From the NCBI GenBank assembly GCA_002104905.1, contig MCFE01000534.1, positions 1 to 61,581 on the forward strand: DNA of 61,581 bases, in the 5' to 3' direction. Below, piece by piece: positions 26,090 through 38,309 of the stretch. The number at the start of each line of letters is the position of its first letter. Position 1 is the first letter of the stretch. The DNA comes from Basidiobolus meristosporus CBS 931.73 (Eukaryota > Basidiobolomycota > Basidiobolomycetes > Basidiobolales > Basidiobolaceae). The notes below the pieces were generated by a model. That model was not told where the DNA came from. It searched no databases and was given only the letters and a program-made list of their open reading frames with translations. The translations under genes were made by a program, and so were the position numbers.

Positions 26090-27148
26090 ATGGTTTCCCC
26101 GACACAAGACTCGTTCCATCCAAAAATTACCTTGCTGGTCTTCGGCATTTCACTTATGTGCTCCACACTTGTGATAGCCATCTTTCTGACCATTCGGTTT
26201 CAATGCAGAGAGATTGGTGATAGAGTCAGCCTGAGGCTTATTGCCTGGCTCTCGCTCTCTAATATACTAGTCATCGTATTCCAGATCTGGAGCCGCTCCA
26301 TCGAACCAGCGAACACGACTTACTGTACATTCAGTGCTTGGGGCCTGATCTTCTCTAAACTGGTGTTCGTTTTTCTGTCCTGCTCAATCTCGTTGAACCT
26401 CCAATTTATCTTTGTCCATCGGCTCCGCAAGTTAAAAAGATTCGAATTCTGCTATGTCTTTGTTTCTATTGTCGGAGCATTCATTCTGAGCATGGTAACG
26501 ATGCCATTCGGGATTACTGGCTACACAGCCAACGGCGACCCAAAATGCTGGTTCCATGAAAGGAACACGACAGGCCCTATGCTTTGGGAGGTCGGTAGCT
26601 TTCTGGTGTGGATGATCCTAGGGCTTTTGTATTGCTTAGGATCATTCATCTGGATTTTCATCCAACTATCGGTTCAACGGGGAAAATTGGCTCGCATGCT
26701 TGTCAGCGCCATTTCACCCCAGGCCACCAGTCTAACACAGCACGACAAGCTCATCAACTTCACGGCCACTAGAATCTTGTTTCAAGTGCTGGTAGCGCCG
26801 GTTAGCTTGACCATCTTCGTGGTCCTGGAGATCCTGAGCTTCTTTGGCCAAGAGGCCACTCCTGATGTCAAGTTCTTGAGCCTCTTGTTTGTCAGCCTCC
26901 AAGGGATTCTCCTCTTGAGTGTGTTCACCTTTGATCCGGCCTTACGCTTGGCCTGGCTACAGTTGAGAAAAAATATGGCACGTAAATATTTTCAGGAGGC
27001 CGACTATAGCATCACCCGGGATGAGTGGAAACGCCGCACGATATCCTGGATCATTCCAAATGCTCAAGTATTAGCAATTGAGACCAAATCCTCCTCTAGG
27101 CCAATTTCCCAGTCACGCAAGAGAACTGATTTGGTTTATTGGATCTAG
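26090..27148 (+). CDS. Seven-transmembrane receptor-like protein A, intronless
   Basis: Predicted plasma-membrane receptor, 352 aa from the first ATG (26090). A longer open frame extends upstream without an ATG. I count seven hydrophobic segments: ITLLVFGISLMCSTLVIAIF, the LIAWLSLSNILVIVF region, LIFSKLVFVFLSCSISL, FVSIVGAFILSM, LVWMILGLLYCLGSFIWIFI, VLVAPVSLTIFVVLEIL and LSLLFVSLQGILLLSVF. The long third cytoplasmic loop (QRGKLARML...) and basic tail fit a class-E or cAMP-receptor-like fungal GPCR, although no diagnostic family motif is conclusive. Two Cys in or near extracellular loops (TYCTF and KCWF) could form the usual disulfide. A paralog-like gene lies at 38310. The ligand is unknown. 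Confidence 0.75.
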   Translation: MVSPTQDSFHPKITLLVFGISLMCSTLVIAIFLTIRFQCREIGDRVSLRLIAWLSLSNILVIVFQIWSRSIEPANTTYCTFSAWGLIFSKLVFVFLSCSISLNLQFIFVHRLRKLKRFEFCYVFVSIVGAFILSMVTMPFGITGYTANGDPKCWFHERNTTGPMLWEVGSFLVWMILGLLYCLGSFIWIFIQLSVQRGKLARMLVSAISPQATSLTQHDKLINFTATRILFQVLVAPVSLTIFVVLEILSFFGQEATPDVKFLSLLFVSLQGILLLSVFTFDPALRLAWLQLRKNMARKYFQEADYSITRDEWKRRTISWIIPNAQVLAIETKSSSRPISQSRKRTDLVYWI

Positions 27149-27778
27149 ATCAGTGAATAGAATATTCATCCAGTTCATGTATACATATTGTCCGCCGGTC
27201 TATCAAAGCTGTACACTTTTCATGAAATAACTACTGCAAGCCTACAATTACTTCTTACCCCAACAGTTGATTGCACGAAGACAACACCCTAGGTTCGATA
27301 CGATTCATTTAATCTATACCCTCCATCGAATTCCCCTGGATGTTCTTGTGGATTCGTACAGCCAGAAAACTCCGGTGTTGTAATACTGCTAGGTACCGAT
27401 TGCTGCTAATGGATTTATGCTGAAATATATCTGGCTCTGTGCGGCTGATCTGCCGGCAGCTCCATTTCACATGATCTGGGTGATTTGCTAGCATATCACC
27501 AGACTCATACCTACTTTCCCTCCTGCCTGTACATTCGCGAGTCTCGATTTTGATAGGACTGTGACGTGATCATAGTTCTACAAAAAATCTGCAAGTATTG
27601 GTGGACTCAGCCACATGGGAATGATTGTGAAATCAGCCCATACCTTCTATCGTCATCAATGGCTTGGCCTTCGTTCCAAGGTACCATAGTTAAATAATTC
27701 CACATTCAAGATTTCTCTGCCATTTCCTCCTTGTATTCTCTATCATTCAAACAAATAAATATTGGAATAGAAACCACC
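27149..27778. other. Intergenic, promoter side of the F-box/RCC1 gene
   Basis: No gene is recognised. The start codon at 27779 is in a good fungal context (ACCACCATGG). Confidence 0.4.
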
Positions 27779-29105
27779 ATGGCCGTAGCTCTCTCTACAC
27801 TACCCCACGAGATATTAACGAAGATCTTCGATTTGCTCCCCGTCACGGAATTCACCCGGCTAAGCTCGGTGTGTAAAGACTTGCACAGCTTTGTGGAGGA
27901 TGAAAAGCTCTGGAGACAACGTTGTTATAGAGATTTCAATATTTCCTTGACACAAACGTTTCGTACGGTCGGCTGGAAGAGGCTATACAAAGCCCTGAAC
28001 GATCCCGTTGTTTATACTTGGGGTGAAAGTAGTCAGGGTCGTTTAGGACGTGAGCTCGAGGATTACGGCAGTACACCAGGCATAGTGGAAGGCATGAGCG
28101 GCAAAGGCGTTACTCAGATAGTATGTGGCGGTTGGTCAATGACTGCACTAACCAAGAAGGGCGAAGTATGGATGTGGGGAACTATGAACCCCGAAACAAA
28201 TCCCAACTTGAACCCTGAGGATTATGATCCCGAAGAGCTTAGCACCGTTCCTCCCTCTTATTTTAGACTGACAAGGTCTGGCCCAACTGCTATCCACCGA
28301 GCTCCTGTTCAAATCGAGGGTTTAATGGGGAAAAATGTAAAGTCTATAGCTTCTGGAAGAGCCCACTCTCTAGCTTTAACAGATCAGGGTCAGTACCTTC
28401 AGCTCATCTTATGTGAACGTGTCGCTTACTTTATTACCTCTAGGGGAAGTGTATCAGTGGAGATCAATCACTAGAGTTCAGAAAATTGATGTGTCTGATC
28501 AGGCACGCATCATTCAAATTGCTGCTGGCTGGACACATTCACTAGCCCTCGCTGAAGATGGGACCATTTTCTCTTGGCAATCTGATAAGCCTGACATGGT
28601 ATCCAGTGACACACTACCTAACGCAAACAAGGATGAGAAATACGTTCTTATCGCCGGGGGGGAGTTCTTTACCATTGCCCTAACCAACTACGGGAACGTT
28701 TACAAATCTGAATCTGGGGATAGCTTGGCCAATTTAAGCCCATTTCCGGGTGCAGTCAACAGAAGATACGCCCACATCAGTGCTGCATTCCGACATTTCG
28801 CTGCCTTCAATAATGAAGGTAAGGTAGCAGTATGGGATGACACAGGAAATGAGGAGATCTACAACGAGCTCCAACACGTAAACCAAGTTACCTTCGGTGA
28901 TTGGCATTTCGGAGCCTTAACTAACGACGGAAAGCTATATACCTGGGGGCAATACTCTGGGGGTGCCTTGGGACTTGGAGCAAACTACGGAGAGGTTAAG
29001 AAACCAACTTTGGTGGAAGAGCTTGAAAATCGTTATGTATTCAACATTGCTTTTGCTGGCTGGCATTCAGCAGCGTTGGTCGTCCCACTGGGTTCGGATG
29101 ATTGA
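27779..29105 (+). CDS. F-box protein with RCC1 repeats (SAF1-like)
   Basis: Probable substrate receptor of an SCF ubiquitin ligase, 423 aa. Exons 27779-28388 and 28444-29105, joined in frame across a 55-bp intron ending CCTCTAG. Residues about 6-50 form the F-box (LPHEILTKIFDLLP, FTRLSSVCKDLHSFVEDEKLWRQRCYRDF). Six or so RCC1-type blades follow, for example VYTWGESSQGRLGRE, SIASGRAHSLALTDQG, IAAGWTHSLALAEDGTIFSW, LYTWGQYSGGALGLG and IAFAGWHSAALV. This F-box plus RCC1 order is that of yeast Saf1, which directs adenine deaminase turnover; the substrate here is unknown. I chose the Met at 27779 over one 48 bases upstream because of its Kozak-like context and the position of the F-box. Confidence 0.88.
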
Positions 29106-29546
29106 GCTTGAGCAATCATCTGGTTGCACGCAGCTTTTTCCAACTGAATAATTCTCCCCTGTTACCCAGAGAACTCTATTTTGACGACTTTTCCCCACTA
29201 TCGAAGGGTTCGCAGCCTGTCGTGCGAATAAAGATTGGTGATGTAATGGAATTTGGCGAATCGATTTATTCAAATCCACGTTTACTAGAATACAAAACTT
29301 TCAAGCCGAAGCAATTACTAACCAACATAGGAAAGAGGCTTCGTGTGGTATCTTGAGAGTAGTAGATCGATGTTAAAACTCGGGTGATTAAAAAGGGTAG
29401 TGAAAAGTGAGATATATATCATAGCTTATCGGCACTGCGTTAAGATATGCGACGTTGTATGCATGCGCGGGTACAGATTCAGGTGTGGGTGCGGGTAAGT
29501 GTGTGTATGCGTTTGTGAGATGAAGACACCAACCGGGTGAATCGGC
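29106..29546. other. Convergent 3' flanks
   Basis: An 84-codon plus-strand frame (29102-29356) overlaps the end of the previous gene but shows no domain; I treat it as 3' UTR. TG/GT-rich low-complexity sequence occurs near 29480-29520. Confidence 0.4.
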
Positions 29547-32500
29547 TTAGAGTCGTCTGTAGTTTAGCCTAACGTGTATAGAGCCTCTAATTACGTCCTG
29601 CAATTCCAGCTTGATGGAGTCCATCTCACGCTCCCCATAATATTCTAATAGCTGTAGACCTAATTTCGCTTGGCCCATGTAAGCTATCAACAGAATTCGT
29701 TAGTAATCAGTTACTACGTTGTGCCTTACTGTGTAGATAAAATACCTGGTTCGGTAAATTTCTCGTAGCTGTAAACTTGCAAATTCAAGACTTCGTCCAG
29801 GCGGGTGACTGAGAACACCAAGGATTGGTTCCATTTGGGGTTTGGCGTGTACTTGATGACTTTGGTTCTCAGCTTCTGTTTAGCGAGTTTCAATTCTACA
29901 TATGGACTAACAATCGTGTTGTTTTGATCCGTAGTAGCTAGATGCTCTCCTTCCAGTACAGTTACCTGCAGCGTTCCAATGGGATGGGCGGGGGGAGTTC
30001 CAGGGCCAAGGGCTTTCTTCTCTACATCCAAATAGTGGGATCTAGCCGCTTCCAGCTCATTCATCCACTTTCGCTTCGTAGAGACACTGGAGCATTTCAC
30101 AGTGATAACCTCCTCGATATGAACAATTTGGAAACTGGTATCATCAACTCCGGACTGGTTAAATCCTCTGGGTATTTCGCGAGCAACCATCTCATTCAAC
30201 GGGATAGGATCGCGATACAATGGGTATCGGTTTGAACCGACATTCTTCAGACTACTCCTTGGAAGTTGGGTAAGCAGAAGCAGATCATTGAACAAGAAAG
30301 CTTGAAGCTTTCTTCCGCTCTTCGCTTTTACCAAGATGCCCTCCATGATAAACTGACGTGCGCCTAGTAATCTAGTGTTTGCCATCAGGTCGAGCTTCTC
30401 TTCGGAGGTAGTGAAATCCACCAAGCCCGAGATTTCTTTGAGCTTTCCTTCGTCTTCTCGAATTTTAGCAATTTGATTGGCTTCGTGAAGTATTCCTTCG
30501 GCTTTCTCAAGAGCTTGCGAGATGTGCTCGTAGTCCTCGTGATCCTTACTGGTGTAATGAAGGATCTGTCGCAGTAGGAGTGGATATCTTGTAATACGCT
30601 GCATTGGCTCCAGTAAGAAGCTTGATAGATCGAGATTTCTACATTGTGGCGAACGCATACAGTCCTTCAAGAAGTTACAAATTCGCTGGTCTTCCCTCTT
30701 CTTCTGCAGTAGTTTGTAAGCATTCATTTGATTTCCACAATACGACAAGTATTGCCGAAACTCTTCAGAGTGATCCAGGAAAATGTCACCAATGCAATCT
30801 ATCATAAAGTGGCTATCGGTTTGACGCTCTTCCAGTTTGCTGAAGAAGTCGGTGTTGCAGAATAGCAACTCCTCAATATTTCCAAAGATGCTAACAAGCT
30901 CATTTTCGGAAACCATTGAACGCATAGGCTCATAAAACACACTTATGATAAGCTGGAGATCTCGGAGGTATGTCTGCTCAGTGGCAATCAATTCGAATAT
31001 GGATTCTTGCCGCTTGCGCTCTTCCGAATTGACAGAGTTTGCGTAATTAGAGCCAACACATTGGGCCCATCTGCGAGCACCAGGAGCTGATTCCAGAATA
31101 TTGGGGTTCGTGAGGGAGTTTAAACTTATTGATCGCCGTATTTGCCTGCTCTCCAAAAACCTGCTGGACGCACTTTCACTCCCCCTTCTTCTTCTCAACG
31201 TTTGATTACGCAAGATAGTGTCATTTCTTAATTCTTCACCCTCTATATCGGTGTCATCGTCCATAGACTCGGTGGCTGTGAGCTTGGGAGTCAGCTGTTT
31301 CGAGAGATTTGATGGACCCAAACCACTGAGTTTCTTACTAGGGCTACCCAAAGCGGAGGCTGAATGTGATCCTCGTCTACCAAGAACTCCAGGATAACTG
31401 CTAGCCGAGAGGGAGGACTTTCTCACTTGCTTCGGAGGAATCGAGGCTTTGCGAAGCTTTCTTTGAATGGGCAACTCCTCAACGTAGTTCGCTGGAACTA
31501 ATCCGGATTTACTCTCGTATTTTGCAAGCCACCAATCTGAATCCGATTTATCGACTACAATGATAACCATGCCTTCACTCAAGCTCATTTCATCCTCCCT
31601 CTGGGCGGTGTAATCGTATAATGCCTTCGCTTTCAGCACTTCCTCATCTGAAGCATCTGGATGACACAAAAATTGTCAACTGTTGTTCCACGAAATCATC
31701 CGCTAGGTCCAAGGCCCTTACCATCGTATTCTGCAACAATCTCTACGTAATTACTGGGGAAGTAGCCAACGTCGTTGGAGTCCTCTAGTCGTCCGTACCA
31801 CCAATCTCCCAACTTGTCAACTGTTTCATCGAGTATGATGATCGAGCCCTTAGAGAAGCTCAAGTCATTGTCGTTTCGTGCTTCGTAAGCATACAAGGCT
31901 CTAACTCGACTTGTGTCTGCAGGGGACAATGGAAAATTCGATATTAGCATTGTTCAATGAGTGTAAATTCTACTACATTACCTTGTACACCAAAATCTTC
32001 AACAGAAGATTGTATATCCGAGTCTCGCCTAGAAGAATAGTCCGAATCGTTGGCGGAGGCGGGACCAGAATGTGTAAGTGTGAATTCAGAGTCCGACTTT
32101 GGATTGACATAGAGATTGGAATTGCTTCGATTGCTGCCAAGCGAGGGATTTTCTGGGCTATTACGATCAGTATACAGCGGGATACCCCAAGGATCGTGAT
32201 CTTGGGAAGATTTTTCTACTTTGTGCCCGGCACTACCTGAAGTCGCTGCGGGCACTTCAGAATTAATAGGGGGTGATTTGGTGCTTCCAGAGCCCGATCC
32301 CAATCCCAGAATCTTCGCTTTCTCGCGCACCGACTTGGTTGAACTACGAAGCATCTGAAGCTCGGCCTCTCGTTCATTTGCCGCTGCCTTTACGCTATCA
32401 GCGAATCCCTTGCTACCCCTTGCAGAACCTAGAGTTGACTCTTGGTGAGACTCGGGGTCAACCTGAGCTGGCTTGACGGCCACGTCATGAGGAATTCCCT

Positions 32501-34643
32501 GCTTGGCAGCAGTCAAGCTCTCCGCAAATGTACGGACTTCATCGGTTAATTCGGCCTGATATTTCAACCACATTCTGTCCTCACAAGTATTCTTCTTGGA
32601 AAAAGCCAAACATTTCTGAACCTCGTTTTCGATGTTCTCGACGCCATCGCATATTTTCTGAATGAAGTTCAAACTGTGGCCCTTCTTTTCTTCGATCGCT
32701 TTGATCTCTGGGCTGGCACTGTTGATCGGATTCGGAGAGGTCTCGGCAGTTGATTTACCGGACAAAGCGTTCATTTTAGTGAATAAAATCTCGGCAGCGT
32801 GTTGCTTCGAGCGATCTCTTTCGTTTGACAGGTGGGGAGAAGCTATTTTCGAGAGATCTAATCTACTACCTGAGCGACTAGACTCCTGCATAGTGAACAG
32901 TTCTAGCTTTGACTGGGCCAGCCTATCATTCAACTCCAAAGCTAAACGTCTCTGTTGGTGTAAATCACCCAACACCCTGAAGATTTCCATTTCCAGCTGA
33001 ATTTTGCTATCCAGAAGATCGATCTTTTCCTGGCTGTCTGGTGCTTGCCCAGCCTCGATACGGTCAATCGTGGTCTGAAGATCCTTTATATCTTGTTGTA
33101 GCTGATCTATCTCATTCCGGGAGATTTCGCACGTGGTTTGACTTAATTTACTCAACTCAGCGCGCCTTTGTTGTATTGCTTTCTTTAGTGCATCCTGTCT
33201 AGCATGCTCTTCAGAAGTGAGCATAGAGGGCTCACCGCCACCGAGGGTTGGCTTGGGGGCCATGCTTGGGCCTGTGGGTAGTTGTTGATAGGAGGTATTT
33301 GCTGGAACCGCGTTGGGTGCTATTAAATTGAAGATGTGCTGCTTCTCTGGTATATTGCGAACCGCGAAAGGGGTTAGCTCCGGTGGAAGCATGGACGGTA
33401 ATTCTTTTCCAGCCAATTTCCCATAAATAAGGTGCATAGCAATGATGAATTCGCTTTCATCTAATTGACCTGATCCACGAGTATCAGCAAGATTCCTAGT
33501 CGCAATCAATCAGTCATAGGTGTCGGTGGATGTAAGAATACCCAGCAAGATTGCACAGCTTACCATATTTGCATCAAGATACTGGGTGAGAGTGCGGTTT
33601 GTAAGAAGAAATTCCTTGCCTGCTCCCCTGTAACGATTGACGAGATCCAGTTAGATTCTTGATGGCAAAGTCAACTATCACCATGGAAAAATGGCGTTAC
33701 CAGAAACATAGCCCAAGCGGGCAGTATCCAGAGCCTTAAACTTGGCCAAAAACTTGGCCTTTTCGTCAGGTGTCATCGTCCAAGAGACATTGGGGGAAAG
33801 AGACGAAAATACGGAATATTTATCTGGCAAATCAAAGGAAGCGTTTGAAATAAGCGGATGGGTAGGTTGACCCCCTCCGCTCCAATCGATGGTGCCGCTT
33901 TTGCTAGAATTTGTTGATAATGTTGAGAACGACGGTGAGCTGGATAGCATGCCAGGCGAACCATAATTTCCGGTGAAGGAGAAATCTAGGTTATAGTTAG
34001 GAGCGCTTGGCTTGATAGGGACGCTGTGAGATTTAGGCATATGCTTGCATTTCTCAATTGCGTCCTGCAACTCCCGTCGCAATTGTTCAGGAAGGCTGCT
34101 GGGCACCTCCAAACCCTTTAGCTTCAAGGTTATCAAATACATTCCAGTAGAAAACTCTGGGTAATTAATGGTATTTCCAGCCGAGGTATTCACCAGTCGC
34201 CTGTTTTTAAACCCATTAATTTCTTGTAAGCACCTTGCCGCTGAAACTCCATTCTTACCAGATGTGGGCCAGGACTTCTGGGCGCAGATTCGACCGAGAA
34301 AAAATTTCTTGTGCGGCATCGGCTACCAGTCGGGACATATAACCGTTAGAAAAACCCCCAAGCAAACTGCTGGTAGGAGCCCCGTACCTGATATTAGACG
34401 CCCATCAGGATGACAACGTTGGGCAAAGAGACCTTCGTACTTCAAGTGATCAGATGGCGAGATAAAAGACACACGAGCTGTCAATGCGTTAGTTTGATGG
34501 AGGTTAAAAAGCAAGAGAAACGAAAACCAACCTTGTCTAAACGTTTGAACACTGCCAAGGCCGCTTTCTGACACCGACGGCGATCTTCCCAAGTACTCTT
34601 GAGACTGATTGAAGGCGCCGAACGAACTGAGACTGTTATACAT
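29547..34643 (-). CDS. Intersectin-like endocytic RhoGEF (EH-EH-coiled coil-SH3-SH3-DH-PH-C2)
   Basis: Scaffold and Rho/Cdc42 exchange factor linking endocytosis to actin, about 1,400-1,500 aa in at least nine exons. Order from the N-terminus: first EH domain, split by introns (SPSDHLKYEGLFAQRCHPDG, then INYPEFSTGMYLITL); second EH (MTPDEKAKFLAKFKALDT, then DTRGSGQLDESEFIIAMHLI, with a canonical EF-hand-like loop); coiled coil (ISRNEIDQLQQDIKDLQTTI); Ser-rich linker; SH3-1 (VRALYAYEARNDNDLSF, GYFPSNYVE); SH3-2 (AKALYDYTAQREDEMSL, GLVPANYVEEL); DH (IATEQTYLRDLQLI to FLLEPMQRITRYPLLL); PH (GILVKAKSGRKLQAFLFND); C2 (LQVTVLEGEHLATTD). The C2 domain finishes in exon 29683-29547. This is the architecture of intersectin-L and Cryptococcus Cin1. 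Baker's yeast has no single equivalent; Pan1 and End3 share the EH part. The first EH exon boundaries are approximate. Confidence 0.9.
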
Positions 34644-35851
34644 AGAGTGCGGAAAGAAAAATATCCTATGGAGAGACGGAATATGGATTTCTTCAAGGTC
34701 TGGTGGCTCTCACCAATGCATAAAAATAGGGCCAGAAGTAAAGAGAAAAGAAGGGGAAAGCTACTTGGTAGGGCTAGGATGTGTATTGAGTAGAGGGCTA
34801 GGGATATAAGTGCGTCAAGGTGAAAAGGTGAGACTGAACTTCACAAGCAAAGTGCCTGTCGTTGGTGAGAGTTCCAATAATTCTTAAGCCAGTCTATAAC
34901 AGTAGCCAACCTGACTAAATAAAGTAGAGCCTAAATCTAGATCACCCCCTACGGCCATAGTAATCGTAAGATTATTTTCACTGGAAATTGATACGAATTC
35001 CTCAACTCGAACACCAATTTGATTCCGAAAAACTGGCATTTCGAGGAATCTAACAATATGAGGTATAAATTGGCCGCCTCGCCTGTACCAAAATCGAAGT
35101 GTTCATGGATCTGAGGTGGGACACCTTGGGAGCCAACCAAATAGGAAAGCGGGTGTATCGTGGCAGCCTAATTAGTCGTCGCTTGCATATATTTAGCTCC
35201 CGTGGAAACTCTAAGTAAGACTTAATAATAGGAAATATGAGCTGAGTGGATAAGAAATCTCGCGCTAGCCAGCGTGTATTAGTGGGTGAGGATAGATTGA
35301 TGAGGTACCTCATTCAGGCGAGGGCCAATCATCGGCCGAGACAGGCCGGATCACTTGATTGGAACGTCGTTGCAGCCAGAGGTATTCGCCATATTCAGGG
35401 TCAATGAATATTTATAGCCTTATCTCACTAATGTGCGCTTACTTAATTAACTCTCGAGTCAGCATTTCTCCACATTAGTGGTCAAATGGCGGCTATGAGG
35501 ATGTGTGCTACCTGCAATTCAATACGATTCAAGCACCAGTGGAGCAAATGGGAGTATGTCTGGAGATTTTTCTGTGGTGTTCCCAGACACGATGGATTCT
35601 TTTATTTGAGGTGAGGGATTTGGTGCTAAACCCATACACATCAGAATCGTGTGATGCACGTCTGTCTCAACAAGAATTCGGAGGTTGAGGTATATTTTTG
35701 GAATAGATCACTATCATGATAGGTTGCGGCGTTGGCTGGGGCAGGGTGATTCCATTGGTCATGGGTTGGTAAGGATGTACAACTGTGCTTTGGCAGTGTT
35801 TAGCACTATGGTCCCAGCTCGGGTGTCAGGTTGGTGGAACGAAGCGTCTGC
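34644..35851. other. Intergenic, no gene recognised
   Basis: Promoter region of the intersectin-like gene and 3' flank of the protease gene. Only short frames without domains are seen. Confidence 0.4.
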
Positions 35852-37309
35852 TCAGGAAGATACCAACTCTGCAATCCCAATCATCTTTCTGTCAGGATCA
35901 AACACAACATACCAGTAGTCGAACCAGCTAAGGCCCAGAATCCATATCCCGTCGGTCCCTTGGATGCCAGAGTAGCATAGCCCCGGATCACTTTTCAGCT
36001 TCCGGATGGTTTGTAGCGATCCTTTCGGGATTGAGAACTGTCGTCCGGAAAAGACAAAGCTTACAGCCGGCACTTCGTTGTCGCAGGGGATGTACCAGCC
36101 GTCATTCTCAATGTACTGTGCGCCCGGGATGTCGGCGTGGATTTGGTTGACCAGTGCGGCATCGATCGAGGTTAGTGCGGAGCCGGTATCGATCACGATG
36201 ATCTCTTTGCCGTCCAGGGACTTTCCGTCAAACAGTATATCATCCAGCCGTAGCTGCCAAGTGTGGTCCCCCGGCACGATGGGCGTGTATGTAATCTCTC
36301 CGCGATAAAGCTTGTCGTTAAGGTGGCCAAACGTGATCTCCGGGTTTTGCCGGTTCTTTGGAAGATAAACGGCAAACTTGTGGGAGCAATTCGGTGCATC
36401 CGATATCAAGGTCTCGATGAAAGGAACAATCCCTGTCGCAAATGGTTATGCTTAGCCGAAAGGTAGTATCGTAGGGGACACATACCATTGACTGTTTCCG
36501 ACCGAAAGCCAAGTCCTAATAGACCGTCGATAGGCTCAGTGATGTAATCCCCTGATATACTGGTGGCGAGAGCAACTTTCTGTTGCTTGATGTTGAGATT
36601 TCCAATGGACAAATTATCCTATGCAAGTGACAACTTAGTACAGGCGAGAGAAAAGTCGGTGGGTGGAAGAATGAACGGGAGCAGATCACTTACAATAGCC
36701 TGGAACCCTTTTGCAAATGAGCTATCTGCATACTCGATCTCCCAGGATTGCCCATCAAGTGTGAAGCTACTGGACATCTCAGGGTAGAACAGCCGCGGCT
36801 TGGATCGGCAGACATCGTTCTCGCAAGGATTGGCATTGACCCAGATATCTGCCGATCCAGTGTCTATGAACAGTTGGAATAGTTGTGGCGGAGTTCCAAT
36901 GCCAACCTCCATGTAGTACTATATCGTGATGAGGTCCAGTTGATTAGTGTCTACACGATCTCTATTGGTTGGTGTGTAGAGCTTACCGCTCCTAATGCTC
37001 CCGCCCTGTAGTAGGTCACGGGGCTTGCTCCAAGGTGCGTGTGTGGGTGATGGGAATCTAAGATCGGCTTAGGACTCTGTGGGGCGTAGAATGATGGACA
37101 GATGCTCGTACCTGCGTTGCTACTCCCGCCGAGTGTGTTTGCTCTCGCGGCAGCAGTTGGGCTGGATCTGTCACGGGTTCCGAGATTTATTCTAAGTGAT
37201 CAAGGGTTAACGAATTGACCGTAGGTCTAGGGTAAGGCGGGACATACTCCGGTGGGGCAGCCAGAACCGCTGCAATTAACACCGAGTTTATTATAATGTT
37301 GATGACCAT
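35852..37309 (-). CDS. Secreted pepsin-type aspartic protease (family A1)
   Basis: Predicted secreted endopeptidase. The first exon encodes a signal peptide (MVINIIINSVLIAAVLAAPP, start at 37309). A short propeptide spread over small exons follows, then the mature enzyme. The first catalytic motif is LFIDTGSADIWVN and the second VIDTGSALTSID, both intact DTGS. The flap region reads WEIEYADSSFAKG, with the conserved Tyr shifted. Other A1 marks are YYMEVGIGTPPQLFQL, IDGLLGLGF, ILGLSWFDYWYVVFD and the terminal GIAELVSS. Three or more Cys occur, including the CENDVC pair early in the mature part. At least six introns; the propeptide exons (37.0-37.3 kb) are placed by consensus only. No GPI-anchor signal is seen, so the product is probably soluble. 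Substrate unknown. Confidence 0.9.
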
Positions 37310-38309
37310 GATGTGTAGATCTCAATGAGCAATGCAGTGATAGCAGGTATCCTTGTGGTAAGTCAGCGTGATCAGGGATTGAGCGCAGGCTTTATACAAA
37401 TCCAGCCTGTTAGCTAATGCAGGCAAAACAACACTTCGAGACTTAATGGATGTCATTTAAGATTACAAGACCATGCATTCAACAGCTTGATGTATCTACC
37501 GAAACACCCAGTTTGGTCGTGAAACCAGTGATTGTTTCCATGTAGACTGCTGTGGACTGGTAATTGGCCTGATCTGGCTGGGAATCTGGGTTTGAGCAGT
37601 GTGCAGTTCGGCTGGTAGGCAGTGGGTTTTCCTCGGCGCCCAAGACTTGCTGGGCGCTTGGGGAGATCCGACCTCACGCACACAGTCATGGCCCGTAATT
37701 AGCGCAATGTTTGTGATGTACATATATGTTTTAATTCCCATGCAAGCCCTGGTATAAGCCTATTCATTCACGGAGATCGGGGCATTCCAGTGGAGCGCGA
37801 TCACACCCACTCATGCAAGTGGAGTGATCATCTTTCTCACATTGACAATCCGTGCCTCTCAAGTGAATCCGGTTTGTTAGGTCAGCCTCTGGTTACGGAA
37901 ATCCTCCGCTACACACCATTACCGTCGCACTGAAACGCGGCCCTCGCTAGCCGAACTGGAATGGCGGGTTCGGACGTGGAGGGCGTTGTTGCTGCCTGGG
38001 GGCTCGACATTCATCCAGTGGAGTCGGAGAAATCTTCTTACCCAAATGTTCCCAATCTCAGACCCCCGGGGGACTCATAAGGCTGCTGGGATTCCTTTGT
38101 CTCTTGTCCTGCAGCCAATATATCTTAACTCGGCTCCGAACAAGCCATCCAGCAGCCTAACTCGTTCGTTATATCCTACGCCTTTTTGTAAATAGTTCAT
38201 TCCTGCTACCTGAGCCTAATACGCGCCGTAGAGATCGCCCTATTCTCCCCGGACCTAACCTTCGCCAGAGTCTGGTTGTTCATACACCCTCCCAACTGGA
38301 GCCTTAACC
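37310..38309. other. Intergenic between divergent genes
   Basis: Shared upstream region of the protease (minus) and the second seven-TM gene (plus). No gene or repeat is recognised. Confidence 0.45.

Noticed and set aside
29102-29356. Separate 84-aa gene after the F-box gene
   Set aside because: Overlaps the end of the previous gene, no domain, no promoter or splice support.
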